Positions 8,997-19,025 of a DNA stretch of 64,000 nt are shown piece after piece. How positions within the stretch are numbered: position 1 is the stretch's first letter; each line of letters opens with the position of its first letter. The position numbers were made by a program, and so were the translations under genes. The stretch comes from Vibrio taketomensis (GTDB taxonomy: Bacteria > Pseudomonadota > Gammaproteobacteria > Enterobacterales > Vibrionaceae), in assembly GCF_009938165.1 (NCBI RefSeq), contig NZ_AP019649.1:124001-188000 (forward strand), given 5' to 3'. The notes beneath the pieces were generated by a model. It searched no databases. It was not told the DNA's origin and was given only the letters and a program-made list of their open reading frames with translations.

Positions 8997-10255
8997 TGAC
9001 GAATGAGCGTGAGCGTTTTACTGAGCGCGCCGCGGTTGCTTTCGACGACTTGTAGCGCGGCTTGTCCCATTTGAAGTCTGCGCTCGCAATGATTAAATAG
9101 TTCGGTCAGCTTAGCACTAATCTCTGGCGCATTATCACAGACGCTCAGCGCTTGTTTCTCCATTAGCAAATGGGCAATTTCAGCAAAATTATAGAAGCTC
9201 GGGCCGGTGAGCGTGGCCATCGATAGCGCTGCTGGTTCAAGGAAATTGTGCCCACCAACTTTATCGCCAATTAAACTGCCGCCCATAAAACAGATATCAG
9301 CACTGGCTAAAATGGTCAGCATCTCACCCATGGTATCGGCAATGTAAACGTTAGTATTATTCGTTATGGTTGCGCTGCTCGAGCGCTTTACCGTTTCAAA
9401 GCCAAAACTGTTAGCTAAATTAAAAACTTGCTCGAACCGCTCGGGATGGCGCGGGACGATGATAAGCAGTGCATTAGGAAGGCTTTGTTGTAGCTGTGTG
9501 TGCGCGGCGAGTACGATTTCATCCTCACCTTGATGTGTACTTGATGCAACCCAAACTGGGCGATGTTTGCCAATTTGAGCGCGCAGTGCTTGGCCTTGCT
9601 CTAGTGCTGAAGAGGGGACGCTAATATCAAACTTTACTGAGCCGGTGACATGTACTTGTTGTTGGATTAAGCCCAAAGCAATAAAGCGCTCTGCATCGCT
9701 TGAATACTGACACAGCACTTGAGACAGATTTTGAGCCAATTGATTAAAGATAAATTGGAATTTGGCGTAACGTTTCGCTGAGCGTTCAGATAAGCGCGCA
9801 TTTAGCACTGAAATAGGGATGCCTGCTTTTGCTACACAATGCAGGGTATTTGGCCAAAGTTCGGTTTCTATGATTAATAATTGTGCGGGTTTAACTTGGC
9901 GCAGGAAGCCTTTTACACACCAAGCAAAATCGATTGGCATGTAGCGATGTTCAATTAATTCTCCGAGCTTACTCAGTTGAGCGGCACCTGTGCTTGTGGT
10001 TGTAGTCACCACAATAGCTTGTTCAGGGCACTGCTGTTTTATACCTTGGATGATCGGAATTGCCGCGATCACTTCGCCTACTGATACCGCATGAATCCAA
10101 ATCGGTTGATCGGCGTTGGTTTTGGGTGTGAAGCCGAAATGCTCTTTCCAACGCGGGCCAAACGATGGTTTTCCGGCCTTTTTCTTGTATAAAGAATAGA
10201 GCAGTACAGGTGATAAAAATGCGAGAAGTAAGCTGTATAGGAGTCGAATGAGCAT
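8993..10255 (-). CDS. waaA: 3-deoxy-D-manno-octulosonic acid transferase
   Basis: WaaA (KdtA, GT30) adds Kdo from CMP-Kdo to the lipid A precursor. Pairing with KdkA predicts a mono-Kdo core bearing phosphate. The protein has 420 residues. It starts with a membrane anchor (MLIRLLYSLLLAFLSPVLLY), then GPRWKEHFGF containing the catalytic Glu, WIHAVSVGEV, ETELWPN, and the C-terminal FMGGSLIGDKVGGHNFLEP CMP-Kdo site. The start is the ATG at 10253-10255. Intact and normal for the family. Confidence 0.95.
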   Translation of the reverse strand: MLIRLLYSLLLAFLSPVLLYSLYKKKAGKPSFGPRWKEHFGFTPKTNADQPIWIHAVSVGEVIAAIPIIQGIKQQCPEQAIVVTTTTSTGAAQLSKLGELIEHRYMPIDFAWCVKGFLRQVKPAQLLIIETELWPNTLHCVAKAGIPISVLNARLSERSAKRYAKFQFIFNQLAQNLSQVLCQYSSDAERFIALGLIQQQVHVTGSVKFDISVPSSALEQGQALRAQIGKHRPVWVASSTHQGEDEIVLAAHTQLQQSLPNALLIIVPRHPERFEQVFNLANSFGFETVKRSSSATITNNTNVYIADTMGEMLTILASADICFMGGSLIGDKVGGHNFLEPAALSMATLTGPSFYNFAEIAHLLMEKQALSVCDNAPEISAKLTELFNHCERRLQMGQAALQVVESNRGALSKTLTLIRH

Positions 10256-10362
10256 CTTTGTTGGGCATCTTGTTTGATAGAGAAAGCAACGAACTCTATC
10301 TTAAGTTAGAATAGGTTAATTAACTAGTTTATACCGAATTAAGCTCATAAAGGGAGCATGCT

Positions 10363-11436
10363 GTGGCTACTAAGCATCGTCGCTATTTAATGTATATCGC
10401 TCAAAATTACTCTTACGCTATTTTACGTCCACTGCAAAAGGTGATCTTAGAGCAACAAGGTGAAGTGCGTTGGTTTTTAGAAGGTGATGAAGTCGATGGA
10501 AAATTTCTAGCGAATGATGAAATTCGCTTGGCGACGATTGATGAAGTGAATGCGTGGCAACCTGATGCGGTATTTGTGCCAGGAAACGTTGTGCCTGATT
10601 TTATTCCTGGGGTAAAAATCGGTGTCTTTCATGGTTTCAATTCCGGCAAGTTAAATCGCCGCGGTCGAGAAGACCATTTTGAAATTCGCGGCTGCTTCGA
10701 TATGTACTGTACGCAAGGTCCGCAAACGACAGCTCCTTTTTTGGAATTAGAGAAACAACATGGTTTCTTTAAGGTCAAAGAAACGGGATGGCCAATGCTT
10801 GATCCTTTATTTAATGCGCTCGAAGTTAATCCTTACGTTGATGTTAATGACACTCGCCCGACAGTGCTGATGTGTTCGACGTTTTCGCGTAACTTGACGT
10901 GTGCACCACTCTTGTATGAGCAAATTAAGCGCATGTCACAAAGTGGGAAATGGCGCTGGCTGGTACAATTTCATCCGAAAATGTCACCAGAGATCGTTGA
11001 TATGTACAAGGCTCTGCAAGGGGACCATCTAACATTTGTTGAAACGGACAATGTTATTCCGCTGCTGCAAGCTGCAGATGTAATGTTATGTGACACCTCA
11101 TCTGTACTGTTGATGTTTTTGCTACAGCGAAAACCTGTGGTGACATTTAGAAATCAAGCGCCAATGCCACATTTAATGGATCTGGATGATAAAGAAAAGG
11201 TTGAGGATGCTCTTGAGATTGCGTTATCTCGACCTGAAGCGTTAATGACAGCCATTGAAGAGTATTGCCAATTTATTCATCCGTACCAAGATGGCTATTC
11301 CAGTGAGCGCGTGTTAGCGGCGGCGAATGAATTGATCGACCAAGGGTTAGGTGGCTTAAAGCGCAAACCGATGAATCTAGTGCGTAAGTTCAAAATGCGT
11401 AAAAAACTAGGCTATTGGAAATTAGGCCGTTTTTAA
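10363..11436 (+). CDS. CDP-glycerol glycerophosphotransferase-like protein
   Basis: A 357-residue cytoplasmic protein resembling the catalytic part of TagB/TagF-type CDP-glycerol:glycerophosphotransferases. Features supporting this are FVPGNVVPDF, the IGVFHGFNSGK segment with its HG pair, QFHPKMSPE, and LCDTSSVLLMFLLQRKPVVTF, the nucleotide-binding region near residue 245. In Gram-negative bacteria such proteins lie in core or O-antigen loci and may add glycerol phosphate or a related group, but the donor here is not known. The GTG at 10363 is preceded by AGGGAG at the right distance. An out-of-frame ATG lies five bases earlier. The next glycosyltransferase gene follows 16 bases downstream. 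Confidence 0.75.
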   Translation: MATKHRRYLMYIAQNYSYAILRPLQKVILEQQGEVRWFLEGDEVDGKFLANDEIRLATIDEVNAWQPDAVFVPGNVVPDFIPGVKIGVFHGFNSGKLNRRGREDHFEIRGCFDMYCTQGPQTTAPFLELEKQHGFFKVKETGWPMLDPLFNALEVNPYVDVNDTRPTVLMCSTFSRNLTCAPLLYEQIKRMSQSGKWRWLVQFHPKMSPEIVDMYKALQGDHLTFVETDNVIPLLQAADVMLCDTSSVLLMFLLQRKPVVTFRNQAPMPHLMDLDDKEKVEDALEIALSRPEALMTAIEEYCQFIHPYQDGYSSERVLAAANELIDQGLGGLKRKPMNLVRKFKMRKKLGYWKLGRF

Positions 11437-11452
11437 TATTTAGGTACAACAG

Positions 11453-12220
11453 ATGAAAAAACACACACTGTCTGTCATTGTGATTACTAAAAATGAACAG
11501 GATCGTATTGAAACCTGCCTCCAATCGGTGGTGGATGTTGCTGATGAAATTATCGTTCTAGATAGTGGCTCAACTGATGAAACAGTAAATATTTGTCGTC
11601 GATATACAGACAACGTTGAAATTACAGATTGGCCGGGTTTCGGTGTTCAAAAGCAACGAGCGTTAGCAAAAGTGACGAAGGATTGGGTTTTATCGATCGA
11701 TGCGGATGAAGCGCTCGATGAGGAGATGAAAGCGGCGTTAATCGTGTTGCTTTCTCAAGATGAGATTTCGCATACCGCATACAAATTGCCTTGGGGTGTC
11801 ACTCTTTATGGCAAAACACTCAATTACGGGCGCAGTGCGCGTGCAGTGCTACGTTTGTTCCAACGTGAAGGTGCGGTTTATACCGCAGATGAAGTGCATG
11901 AAACGGTGATTCCAGCGACTGGTTCTACTGGGGTACTCAAAGGACGTTTGCTGCATTATACCCATCGTGACTATGGACATGGTTTGGATAAAGCAGCGCA
12001 ATATGCTTGGCTTGGTGCGCAGAAATATCATCGTAAGGGTAAAAAGAGCTCTGGGCTTTTTGTCGCACTACTGCGCTCGATCTGGACGTTCTTCTTAATT
12101 TATTTTATCCGCCGCGGCTTTTTAGATGGCAGTGTCGGCTTTATTGTTGCAATGACGTATGCCCAAGTGAATTTTAACAAACACGTTGGTTTGTGGTTGC
12201 TAGAAAAAGGAAGGAGTTAA
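11453..12220 (+). CDS. Core LPS glycosyltransferase family 2 (WaaE/KdtX type)
   Basis: A 255-residue GT2 enzyme close to the WaaE/KdtX group, which adds beta-1,4-glucose to heptose I of the inner core. It shows the nucleotide-binding start SVIVITKNEQDRIETCL, the VLDSGSTDETV motif, the DXD-like SIDADEAL at about residue 83, and LHYTHRDYGH. The C-terminus has a hydrophobic segment with basic flanks (SIWTFFLIYFIRRGFLDG), suggesting membrane association. It is intact and probably cotranscribed with the preceding glycerophosphotransferase-like gene. Its stop codon lies within the first copy of a duplicated start region (12207-12261). Confidence 0.87.
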   Translation: MKKHTLSVIVITKNEQDRIETCLQSVVDVADEIIVLDSGSTDETVNICRRYTDNVEITDWPGFGVQKQRALAKVTKDWVLSIDADEALDEEMKAALIVLLSQDEISHTAYKLPWGVTLYGKTLNYGRSARAVLRLFQREGAVYTADEVHETVIPATGSTGVLKGRLLHYTHRDYGHGLDKAAQYAWLGAQKYHRKGKKSSGLFVALLRSIWTFFLIYFIRRGFLDGSVGFIVAMTYAQVNFNKHVGLWLLEKGRS

Positions 12221-12261
12221 TCGGTGGCTTATCGAACAAGGAAGGGTTCAATCGGTGGCTT
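12207..12261 (+). repeat. Imperfect tandem duplication of a translation start region
   Basis: A 24-base unit (12207-12230, starting AAGGAAGGAGTTAATCGGTG) recurs at 12238-12261 with two mismatches and a 31-base period. Each copy carries a purine-rich ribosome binding site and a GTG. The second GTG (12255) starts the pyruvyltransferase gene. The first opens a 13-codon frame (VAYRTRKGSIGGF) that ends at 12266, overlapping the real start. Confidence 0.75.
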
Positions 12262-13156
12262 TTAAATTAGAGTACTGCTTATCAGATACTTACAATGTAG
12301 GGGACGACCTGAACCCTTGGTTATGGCCGCAGCTATTAGGTGATTTGGTTGTAGAAGATAGTTCTCGATATTTTTAGGTATCGGAACTATTTTGACGGAA
12401 AAACGGTTAAATAAAGAATTACTCGGCGCGAAAGAGATTATTATATTCTCGTCAGGCGCTTGGGAGTGGAATGTCCCTACGTTGGGTGGTAATTGTACTG
12501 TATGGAGTACGAGGCCCGAGAACGGCTAAAAGCTAGACCTAAACCCAGAATCAGTGGTTGGTGATGGTGCTTACCTTATTCGTGAAGTGGAATTTCCAAA
12601 GGCGGAAATGCAAAAGGGAAGGTGGGATTTATTCCTCACCACCGCAGTGAAGACTATATTGATTGGGATAAGGTCTGCCAAGAAATAGGTTTGACATACA
12701 TTACCGCGAAACAACCAGTTGAGCAGTTTTATTAGCTCTTCAAGAGTGTGAATATGTTGTCACTGAGGCAATGCACGGTGCCATTATCGCTGACGCACTG
12801 CGTATCCCTTGGAAAGGCGTTCGATTCTCTCCAGCATTTGATGACGAAAAGTGGTATGACTTTGCTGAGTCTATGGATGTGAAATTAATGCTACACGATT
12901 TACCTTTTATGAGCATGAATAAGATGTCATATGGTAAGTTATTAGAGAATTCATATAAAGAATAATCGCCAAGCTGATCTCTTCGTCGCCAAGAAAATGG
13001 TTGTCACTCGTCATGGTGTACAAACTAGCTTCTAATGACGATATGACTCGTTTGAAAGTCAGGCTTAAAACTTTGGCTGATGAAATGAATAGTTATCAGT
13101 TGAGCTCTACTGAGCGATTGAGTGCCATCGTCGCTATGCAAAGAGGCGATAAATAG
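12255..13156 (+). pseudogene. Polysaccharide pyruvyltransferase family protein, frameshifted
   Basis: Several frames together encode about 300 residues resembling polysaccharide pyruvyltransferases (CsaB/ExoV type), which add ketal pyruvate to sugars. Recognisable pieces are LEYCLSDTYNVGDDLNPWLW, LGIGTILTEKR, VYGVRGPRTAKKL, VVGDGAYL, GFIPHHRSEDYIDW, and YVVTEAMHGAIIADALRIPW (the MHG motif). Breaks lie near 12372, 12500, 12527, 12615, 12730 and 12965. The first is cured by one T in a T run. Sequence between breaks shows no decay, so these are probably read errors. The reading frame starts with GTG 12255 in the second copy of the duplicated start region and ends at TAG 13154-13156. Confidence 0.72.
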
Positions 13157-13185
13157 AATTATTCAAGACAACAAATAGAAATTTT

Positions 13186-13211
13186 GGGCAGGTAAATAGA
13201 CTTACCTGCCC
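13186..13211. terminator. Hairpin between convergent pyruvyltransferase and GT4 genes
   Basis: Perfect 10-base inverted repeat GGGCAGGTAA / TTACCTGCCC with a 6-base loop between two convergent genes. T runs are short on both sides, so it is a probable but not textbook bidirectional terminator. Confidence 0.6.
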
Positions 13212-13221
13212 ATCGTCTCTG

Positions 13222-14288
13222 TTACTGATTGATGATTTTTTCGAAAAGCTAATGTGTTGTTTTACAGTTTCAGATGATGAGAAGTAGCGTTGAAGTCGAA
13301 TTTTGCTTTATCTCCCATTTGCGCACATTGTTCTTTACTATTCGCCATATTGTTTATAGCTTCGCCGAGTAACTGGGCATTTTCACTGGAACAATAAGGC
13401 CGGTTTCGTTTTGTTCGATAAGCTCTGGAGAACCACCGGTTGTTGTAACGATGGATGGTGTACCATTTGCCATTGCTTCAATAATCGTTCGTGGTAAACC
13501 TTCTCCGCTGATTGATGGCTGAATTTGAAAATCAGCCATTGCCATAATCGAAGGTACGTCTTTCGGTGGCCAATGAAGTGAATTCTCTCTGACATAGGGC
13601 TTTTTGGCCATATCAAAGTAGGGTTCATAACCACTACCAATGAGCAGTAGATGGAAATTTGGGTTATCAACAAAGTGCGTTGCTTCGATTAGAACATCAA
13701 TTCCTTTACTTGGTCTAACATGAGCAGCACATACCGCGATCACGTTACTTGAACTTAAACCAAATTCTTCAGGCTTATTGGCCTCAACAGTGTACCAATC
13801 TAATTCATGGCCTTTGTAGATGGTAACGACGTTATTTTATTACACCAAACTCTCTTTTACGTCATCTGCTACGGCTTTTGATACACAAACAATACCACTC
13901 ACCTTGGGATGCAGATGAGTAAGGTAGGCAGAAGGGTCATGACGATATAAACCACCAGTTGTGCCACGATATGTAATTAATGTAGTTTTCGTGCCAATAC
14001 AAGCAAAGGCTGCGTTTGGGATTGTTTTGGAATTAAAGGCATAAAGATGTCATAGGCCTTGCTGTTCAGTTCTGCTCGATAAGCTTTAATGGTTTTTAAA
14101 CAAATTTTCTTCTCAGGGTAAGCATCAATAACTTTTACGCCACATTCTCTAAAGCGTTGCGTGTATTCTGCATCCTTGCGTCATTACCGTTACTTCATGG
14201 CCTTGCTTTACCATTTCAATAAACATTTCTGCTTCTGGGCGTACACTATTTTTAGCGTGATAGTAAGAACTAGCGACAAAATTTTCAT
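13222..14288 (-). pseudogene. GT4-family glycosyltransferase, frameshifted
   Basis: The minus strand encodes a GT-B glycosyltransferase of about 355 residues in several frames. N-terminal pieces are SYYHAKNSVRPEAEMFIEMV and RFRECGVKVIDAYP. The C-terminal half is open from 13743 to 13354 and has HVRPSKGIDVLIEA, LLLIGSGYEP and the GT4 donor-site EGLPRTIIEAMANGTPSIVT with the ExxxxxxxE pattern. Breaks occur right after the start (one T missing), near 14180, 14020, 13840 and in the last 50 residues near 13380. With bases restored it ends at 13222, beside the 13186-13211 hairpin. Probably a core or O-antigen glycosyltransferase with sequence errors. Confidence 0.72.
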
Positions 14289-14410
14289 TGAGTTACCGAT
14301 TAAATTGTTAATTTTATGTGCGTGGCATTGAACGTTTAGCTGAAGTCAATCGATTGAGGGTTGTGTATATTATTGATTTATTTGCTAATTTCGTCCTTCT
14401 GTGAGAGAGC

Positions 14411-15367
14411 TCAATTATAAGGATTGGCATTACTATCTGGACGAGTCTTAAGCAGTCTTAATATCCACATATACTGCTCAGGTTTCGCTGTTACGTAACT
14501 CTCGATACACTCATTCATCATCCTAGCATCCATATGTTCATCGCCAGTTGGAAATGGCAGAGCAGGATAAAAATCTAACTCATATTGACCAGATTGACTG
14601 TTAAACATGGCAAAGAGCGGAACAATTTTCGCTTTACTTAACGAAGATAGTTTACCAAGTCCTGAAATGGTCGCTTTTTGTGTCGCAAAGAAATCGACAA
14701 AAACACTATGCTCTCTTCCTAAGTCTTCATCAGGTAAGTAATAGCCGAGATAGTTGTCAGAGCGAATCGATTTGATAAATGGTTTGATGCCAACGCTGCG
14801 ATCGTAAACTCTGCCACCATATTGAACCCTTTGTCTGTGCATTAACCAGTCAGAAAGCTTGTTTTTCTGTGCTTTCGCCATCGCAGATACAGGTAATCCT
14901 CTCGATGCAAGTAACACTGCCGGAATATCGATCGCCCATGTATGTGGAACGAGTAGGATGACTTTTTGACCGTTGTTTGTCAGTTCAGTAAGGTTAGCAA
15001 AACCACGAATAACGGTATTTTTTTCAAGCCATTGTCTGCTTTTAAGGCTTAAAGAAGCAAAGCTAAGAAGATAGCTAATTGAGGTTATGTAAGAGTTTCT
15101 TAAGATGAGCTCTCTTTCTTCATTAGACTTTTGAGGGAAACACATTTCGAGGTTAACTCGAGCTCTGCGATTTGCTTTGTTATTTATCTTGGTAGCAATC
15201 AATGATAGCGCTTTGGCAAAAGTTAAGCGGAATGAATTGGGAAAAAAACAGAGTAGTGAGGCAAACAAAACAGCTAACCAGGTTCCCCAGTATTTAGGAG
15301 CAAGAAAAGCGAACTCAAACTTTGGGTCATAAGCTTTTGGGTCAAAATCATTGCGCTCTGCTATCAC
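14411..15367 (-). CDS. lpxM: Lipid A acyltransferase (LpxM/MsbB type)
   Basis: A late acyltransferase that adds a secondary acyl chain (myristate or similar) to Kdo-lipid A at the inner membrane. The 318 residues are normal for LpxL/LpxM. It has an N-terminal membrane helix (WLAVLFASLLCFF), the catalytic HTWAID (HxxxxD), the YYLPDEDLGREHSVFVDFFA substrate segment, and the C-terminal PEQYMWILRLLKTRP. The DEDLG form and the N-terminal FLAPKYWGTW favour LpxM over LpxL. It is intact although both neighbours on the strand are frameshifted. Confidence 0.88.
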   Translation of the reverse strand: MIAERNDFDPKAYDPKFEFAFLAPKYWGTWLAVLFASLLCFFPNSFRLTFAKALSLIATKINNKANRRARVNLEMCFPQKSNEERELILRNSYITSISYLLSFASLSLKSRQWLEKNTVIRGFANLTELTNNGQKVILLVPHTWAIDIPAVLLASRGLPVSAMAKAQKNKLSDWLMHRQRVQYGGRVYDRSVGIKPFIKSIRSDNYLGYYLPDEDLGREHSVFVDFFATQKATISGLGKLSSLSKAKIVPLFAMFNSQSGQYELDFYPALPFPTGDEHMDARMMNECIESYVTAKPEQYMWILRLLKTRPDSNANPYN

Positions 15368-15457
15368 AACGGTATGGTCTCTATTAAGTATTTAATTAAA
15401 TGTTCAAAGCGCACTCAGGGGTACGCTTTAATGAGATTGTTTTTTGCTTAGTAGTGG

Positions 15458-16622
15458 TTAATCACTGCCAAATAGGTCTCGAGTATATACTTTGTCTGCG
15501 ACATCTGCCAAACACTCTGCCATTCGATTTGATACGATCACATCAGAACGAACTTTAAACTCCTCGAGGTTTTCTATTATTTCGGAATGGAAGAAATGTG
15601 ATTCTTTCAATACTGGTTCATAAACAACAACTTCAATCCCTTTTGCTTTTAAGCGTTTCATGATGCCTTGAATTGAAGATGCTCTGAAGTTATCCGATCC
15701 CGATTTCATGATTAGACGGTAGATACCAACCACCTTTGGTTTGCGCTTTAAGATACTATCTGCAATGAAGTCTTTACGCGTTCTATTGGCATCAACAATG
15801 GCACCAATAATGTTGTTGGGTACGTTTTGGTAGTTGGCGAGCAATTGTTTGGTATCTTTTGGTAAGCAGTAGCCACCATAACCAAAAGATGGATTGTTGT
15901 AATGGTTACCAATACGCGGGTCAAGGCCAACACCTTCAATGATTTGGCGAGAATCCAATTTATGTGCTTCTGCATATGAATCCAGTTCATTGAAGTAAGC
16001 AACACGCATAGCTAGGTAAGTGTTGGAAAAAAGTTTAACGGCTTCCGCTTCCGTTGAGTTGGTGAATAGCACGGGGATATCTAGTTTTTCGGCACCTTGA
16101 ATCAGCAGTTTTGCAAATGCTTCTGCTCGCTCGCTTTGCTCACCTACGATGATACGTGATGGGTAGAGATTGTCATACAACGCCTTGCCTTCGCGTAAGA
16201 ATTCTGGTGAGAATATGATATTTTCACAGTTAAACTCGTGCTTGATTCGCTCGGTATAACCCACGGGTACGGTTGATTTGATGATCATTACCGCGGATGG
16301 ATTGATAGCATTTACATCTTTAATAACCGCTTCCACAGAAGTGGTATTAAAGTAGTTAGTTTGTGGGTCATAATCTGTCGGCGTGGCAATGACGACAAAA
16401 TCAGCGTTGTTATATGCGGTATGCTTATCGGTTGTAGCAACAAAATTGAGGCTTTTGATGATAGAAGTGCTCAATTTCAGTGTCGACGATCGGTGACTGC
16501 TTACGATTCAGCATCGCCACCTTATCTTCGATAATATCTAGTGCGACAACTTGGTTATGTTGAGCTAATAGCATTGCATTAGATAAGCCCACATAACCCG
16601 TTCCTGCGACTGCAATTTTCAC
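15458..16622 (-). pseudogene. ugd: UDP-glucose 6-dehydrogenase, single frameshift
   Basis: Ugd oxidises UDP-glucose twice to UDP-glucuronate with NAD, feeding the epimerase at 5.6 kb and surface polysaccharide. The minus strand encodes about 388 residues in two frames. The first part (from 16622) has the Rossmann motif [18 protein letters not shown] and ends DTEIEHF. The rest resumes near 16470 with SLNFVATTD and runs to 15458. The catalytic Cys is in [18 protein letters not shown], and [11 protein letters not shown] and [16 protein letters not shown] match the family. Only one frameshift near 16455-16470 separates the parts, so I expect an intact gene in the organism. It lies upstream of lpxM and downstream of hldD. 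Confidence 0.9.
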
Positions 16623-16655
16623 GGCTAAGTCCTTACTTTAAAAATAAAAGCGATT

Positions 16656-17603
16656 TTACGCTTTGTGATTCAAAATCGCCATGTATTCAGCCACACCCTC
16701 AGCTACCGTCTTAAATGTAAGATCGCAGCCGGTGCTTCTAAAGTTAGTCAAATCAGCTTGAGTAAACTCTTGATACACGCCAATTAGATGTTGTGGGAAT
16801 GGAATGGTTTCAATCTCACCCTTGCCATGATGTTTGATGACTGCTTTTGCAACCTCTTCAAACGACTCGGCGCGACCAGTACCGACATTGAAAATACCTG
16901 ACACGCCGTTTTGTAAGAACCATAGATTTACTGCCGCCACATCGCCCACATAGACAAAATCGCGTTTGAATTGTTCGCTACCAGCAAACAATTTAGGATT
17001 CTCCCCAGCATTCATTTGATTGTTCAGGTGAAATGCAACGGAAGCCATAGAGGCTTTATGCTGCTCACGTGGACCATAAACATTGAAGTAGCGGAATCCC
17101 GTGATTTGTGACAATTTTTCACCGTGTTCTTTAGCATCTTTCCATAGTCTACGGACATAATTATCAAACAGTTGTTTGGAATAACCGTATACGTTTAAAG
17201 CACCTTCGTATTGGGGATCTTCTTTGAAAACGTCAGTTTCACCGTATGTGGCAGCAGATGAAGCATACAAGAATGGAATTTCACGCTCTAGGCAGTAATG
17301 AAGAAGCTCTTTGGAATATTCATAGTTATTGAGCATCATGTACTTGCCGTCCCACTCGGTAGTGGATGAGCATGCACCTTCATGAAAAATGGCCTCAATA
17401 GGGCTAAAGTTTTCTCCGGACATGATTTGCATCAGAAAGTCATCACGATCCATGTAATCTGCAATTTTCAAATCCACAAGGTTTTGAAACTTTCGACCAT
17501 TTTTAAGGTTATCGACCACAAGAATGTCGCTAATGCCCTGATCGTTAAGAGCTTTGATGATGTTGCTGCCAATCATGCCAGCACCGCCAGTTACGATGAT
17601 CAT
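16656..17603 (-). CDS. hldD: ADP-L-glycero-D-manno-heptose 6-epimerase
   Basis: HldD (RfaD/GmhD) makes the L,D-heptose donor for the inner core by epimerising C6 of ADP-D,D-heptose. The protein has 315 residues and is intact. It shows [14 protein letters not shown] at the N-terminus, the DNLKNG segment typical of Hld[14 protein letters not shown], the catalytic YGYSK (YxxxK) and [14 protein letters not shown]. The ATG at 17603 is preferred over a TTG four codons upstream. In Vibrio, hldD usually marks the left border of the O-antigen locus, which fits the antigen genes that begin at 17.8 kb on the other strand. Confidence 0.95.
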   Translation of the reverse strand: MIIVTGGAGMIGSNIIKALNDQGISDILVVDNLKNGRKFQNLVDLKIADYMDRDDFLMQIMSGENFSPIEAIFHEGACSSTTEWDGKYMMLNNYEYSKELLHYCLEREIPFLYASSAATYGETDVFKEDPQYEGALNVYGYSKQLFDNYVRRLWKDAKEHGEKLSQITGFRYFNVYGPREQHKASMASVAFHLNNQMNAGENPKLFAGSEQFKRDFVYVGDVAAVNLWFLQNGVSGIFNVGTGRAESFEEVAKAVIKHHGKGEIETIPFPQHLIGVYQEFTQADLTNFRSTGCDLTFKTVAEGVAEYMAILNHKA

Positions 17604-17835
17604 AGTGTTACCCAAGATGGTTTATTACCGAACATAAATTGTATCATTCAAATGCTAATGCACAAAGGTTGAGGAATCTCCGATATGATCTATGAATCAG
17701 TCGCATAACACAGGCTGTTTTAGTAATATTAGAAAAATATTAGAAGATACACCAAATTGACCATATTACCATGTTACTTAGTTCCATTTTATTTGGGCTC
17801 TAGTTTATGGTTTAGCTAAGGTTAGGAACTTTTAA

Positions 17836-19016
17836 ATGAACCCATTCTCCCTCTCATCGGTCGCACCGATGCTCTGTTTACGCAAGACATAGCCCAGCAC
17901 GAAGCTGAGCTTTCCAACGTCGTTTCTCAGTCTCGCTTTTGGTTCTTGGAGGTGCTGGCTCAATTGGCCAAGCGGTGACTAAAGAGATCTTTAAGCGTCA
18001 TCCGAAAAGCTTCATGTTGTCGATATCAGCGAGAACAACATGGTGGAATTGGTGCGTGATATTCGCAGCTCGTTTGGTTACATCGACGGTGATTTCCAAA
18101 CCTTCGCACTCGACATTGGCTCGATTGAGTATGATGCATTCATCAAGGCCGATGGTCAGTACGATTACGTGCTGAACTTGTCGGCACTTAAGCACGTTCG
18201 AAGCGAAAAGACTCATTTACCCTGATGCGTATGATTGATGTCAACGTGTTCAACACCGACAAAACCATTCAACAATCGATTGATGCAGGCGTGAAGAAAT
18301 ACTTCTGCGTATCAACCGACAAAGCGGCGAACCCAGTCAATATGATGGGCGCTTCTAAGCGTATCATGGAAATGTTCTTGATGCGCAAGAGCGAGCAAAT
18401 TGCGATTTCTACTGCGCGTTTCGCCAACGTGGCATTCTCAGATGGCTCTTTGCTGCATGGCTTTAACCAGCGTTTACAAAAGAACCAGCCGATCGTAGCA
18501 CCCAACGACATTAAGCGTTACTTCGTGACGCCACAAGAATCAGGCGAATTGTGTCTGATGTCGTGCATTTTGGTGAAAATCGAGACATTTTCTTCCCGAA
18601 ATTGAACGAAGCATTGCACCTCATCACGTTTGCCGACATTGCGGTGAAATACCTCAAGCAGCGCGGCTATGAACCTCATTTGTGTACCAGTGAAGACGAA
18701 GCGCGCGAACTGGTGCACACGCTGCCTGCGCAAGGTAAGTGGCCATGCTTGTTCACTGAAAGTGACACTACCGGTGAAAAGACTTCGAAGAATTCTTTAC
18801 CGACAACGAAACCCTCGACATGGCGCGTTTTGACAACCTAGGCGTGATCAAAACGAACCACTGTATGAGCCTGAAAATTGGCGCTGTTTGAATCGACCAT
18901 TGCGCAGATGAAAACGGACCGTGCTGGACCAAAGAGCAAATCGTTGATCTGTTTTTGCCATGATCCCAGATTTTGGTCACAAAGAGACCGGCAAATACCT
19001 CGACAGCAAGATGTAA
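17836..19016 (+). pseudogene. LegB-like nucleotide-sugar 4,6-dehydratase, frameshifted
   Basis: With several bases restored this is a protein of about 390 residues of the CapD/FlaA1/LegB group, which remove water from a nucleotide-GlcNAc to give the 4-keto-6-deoxy sugar. Visible pieces are FLVLGGAGSIGQAV (Rossmann), YDYVLNLSALKHVRSEK, VDVNVFNT-like segments, KYFCVSTDKAANPVNMMGAS (active-site region), ISTARFANVAFSDGSLL and FVTPQESGELCL. Breaks are near 17870, 17935, 18010, 18210, 18565, 18780 and 18890. As the first gene of the locus, directly followed by an aminotransferase and nonulosonate genes, it is best read as legB. Confidence 0.78.
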
Positions 19017-19025
19017 GGAATGAGC

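Noticed and set aside
12207..12261. Insertion sequence or attachment site at the tandem repeat
   Set aside because: The repeat is short, lies over a start codon and has no transposase or terminal inverted repeats nearby.
17604..17835. JUMPStart/ops element expected before an O-antigen operon
   Set aside because: I looked for GGCGGTAGCGT-like text between hldD and the first leg gene and did not see it; with indels around, absence is not firm.
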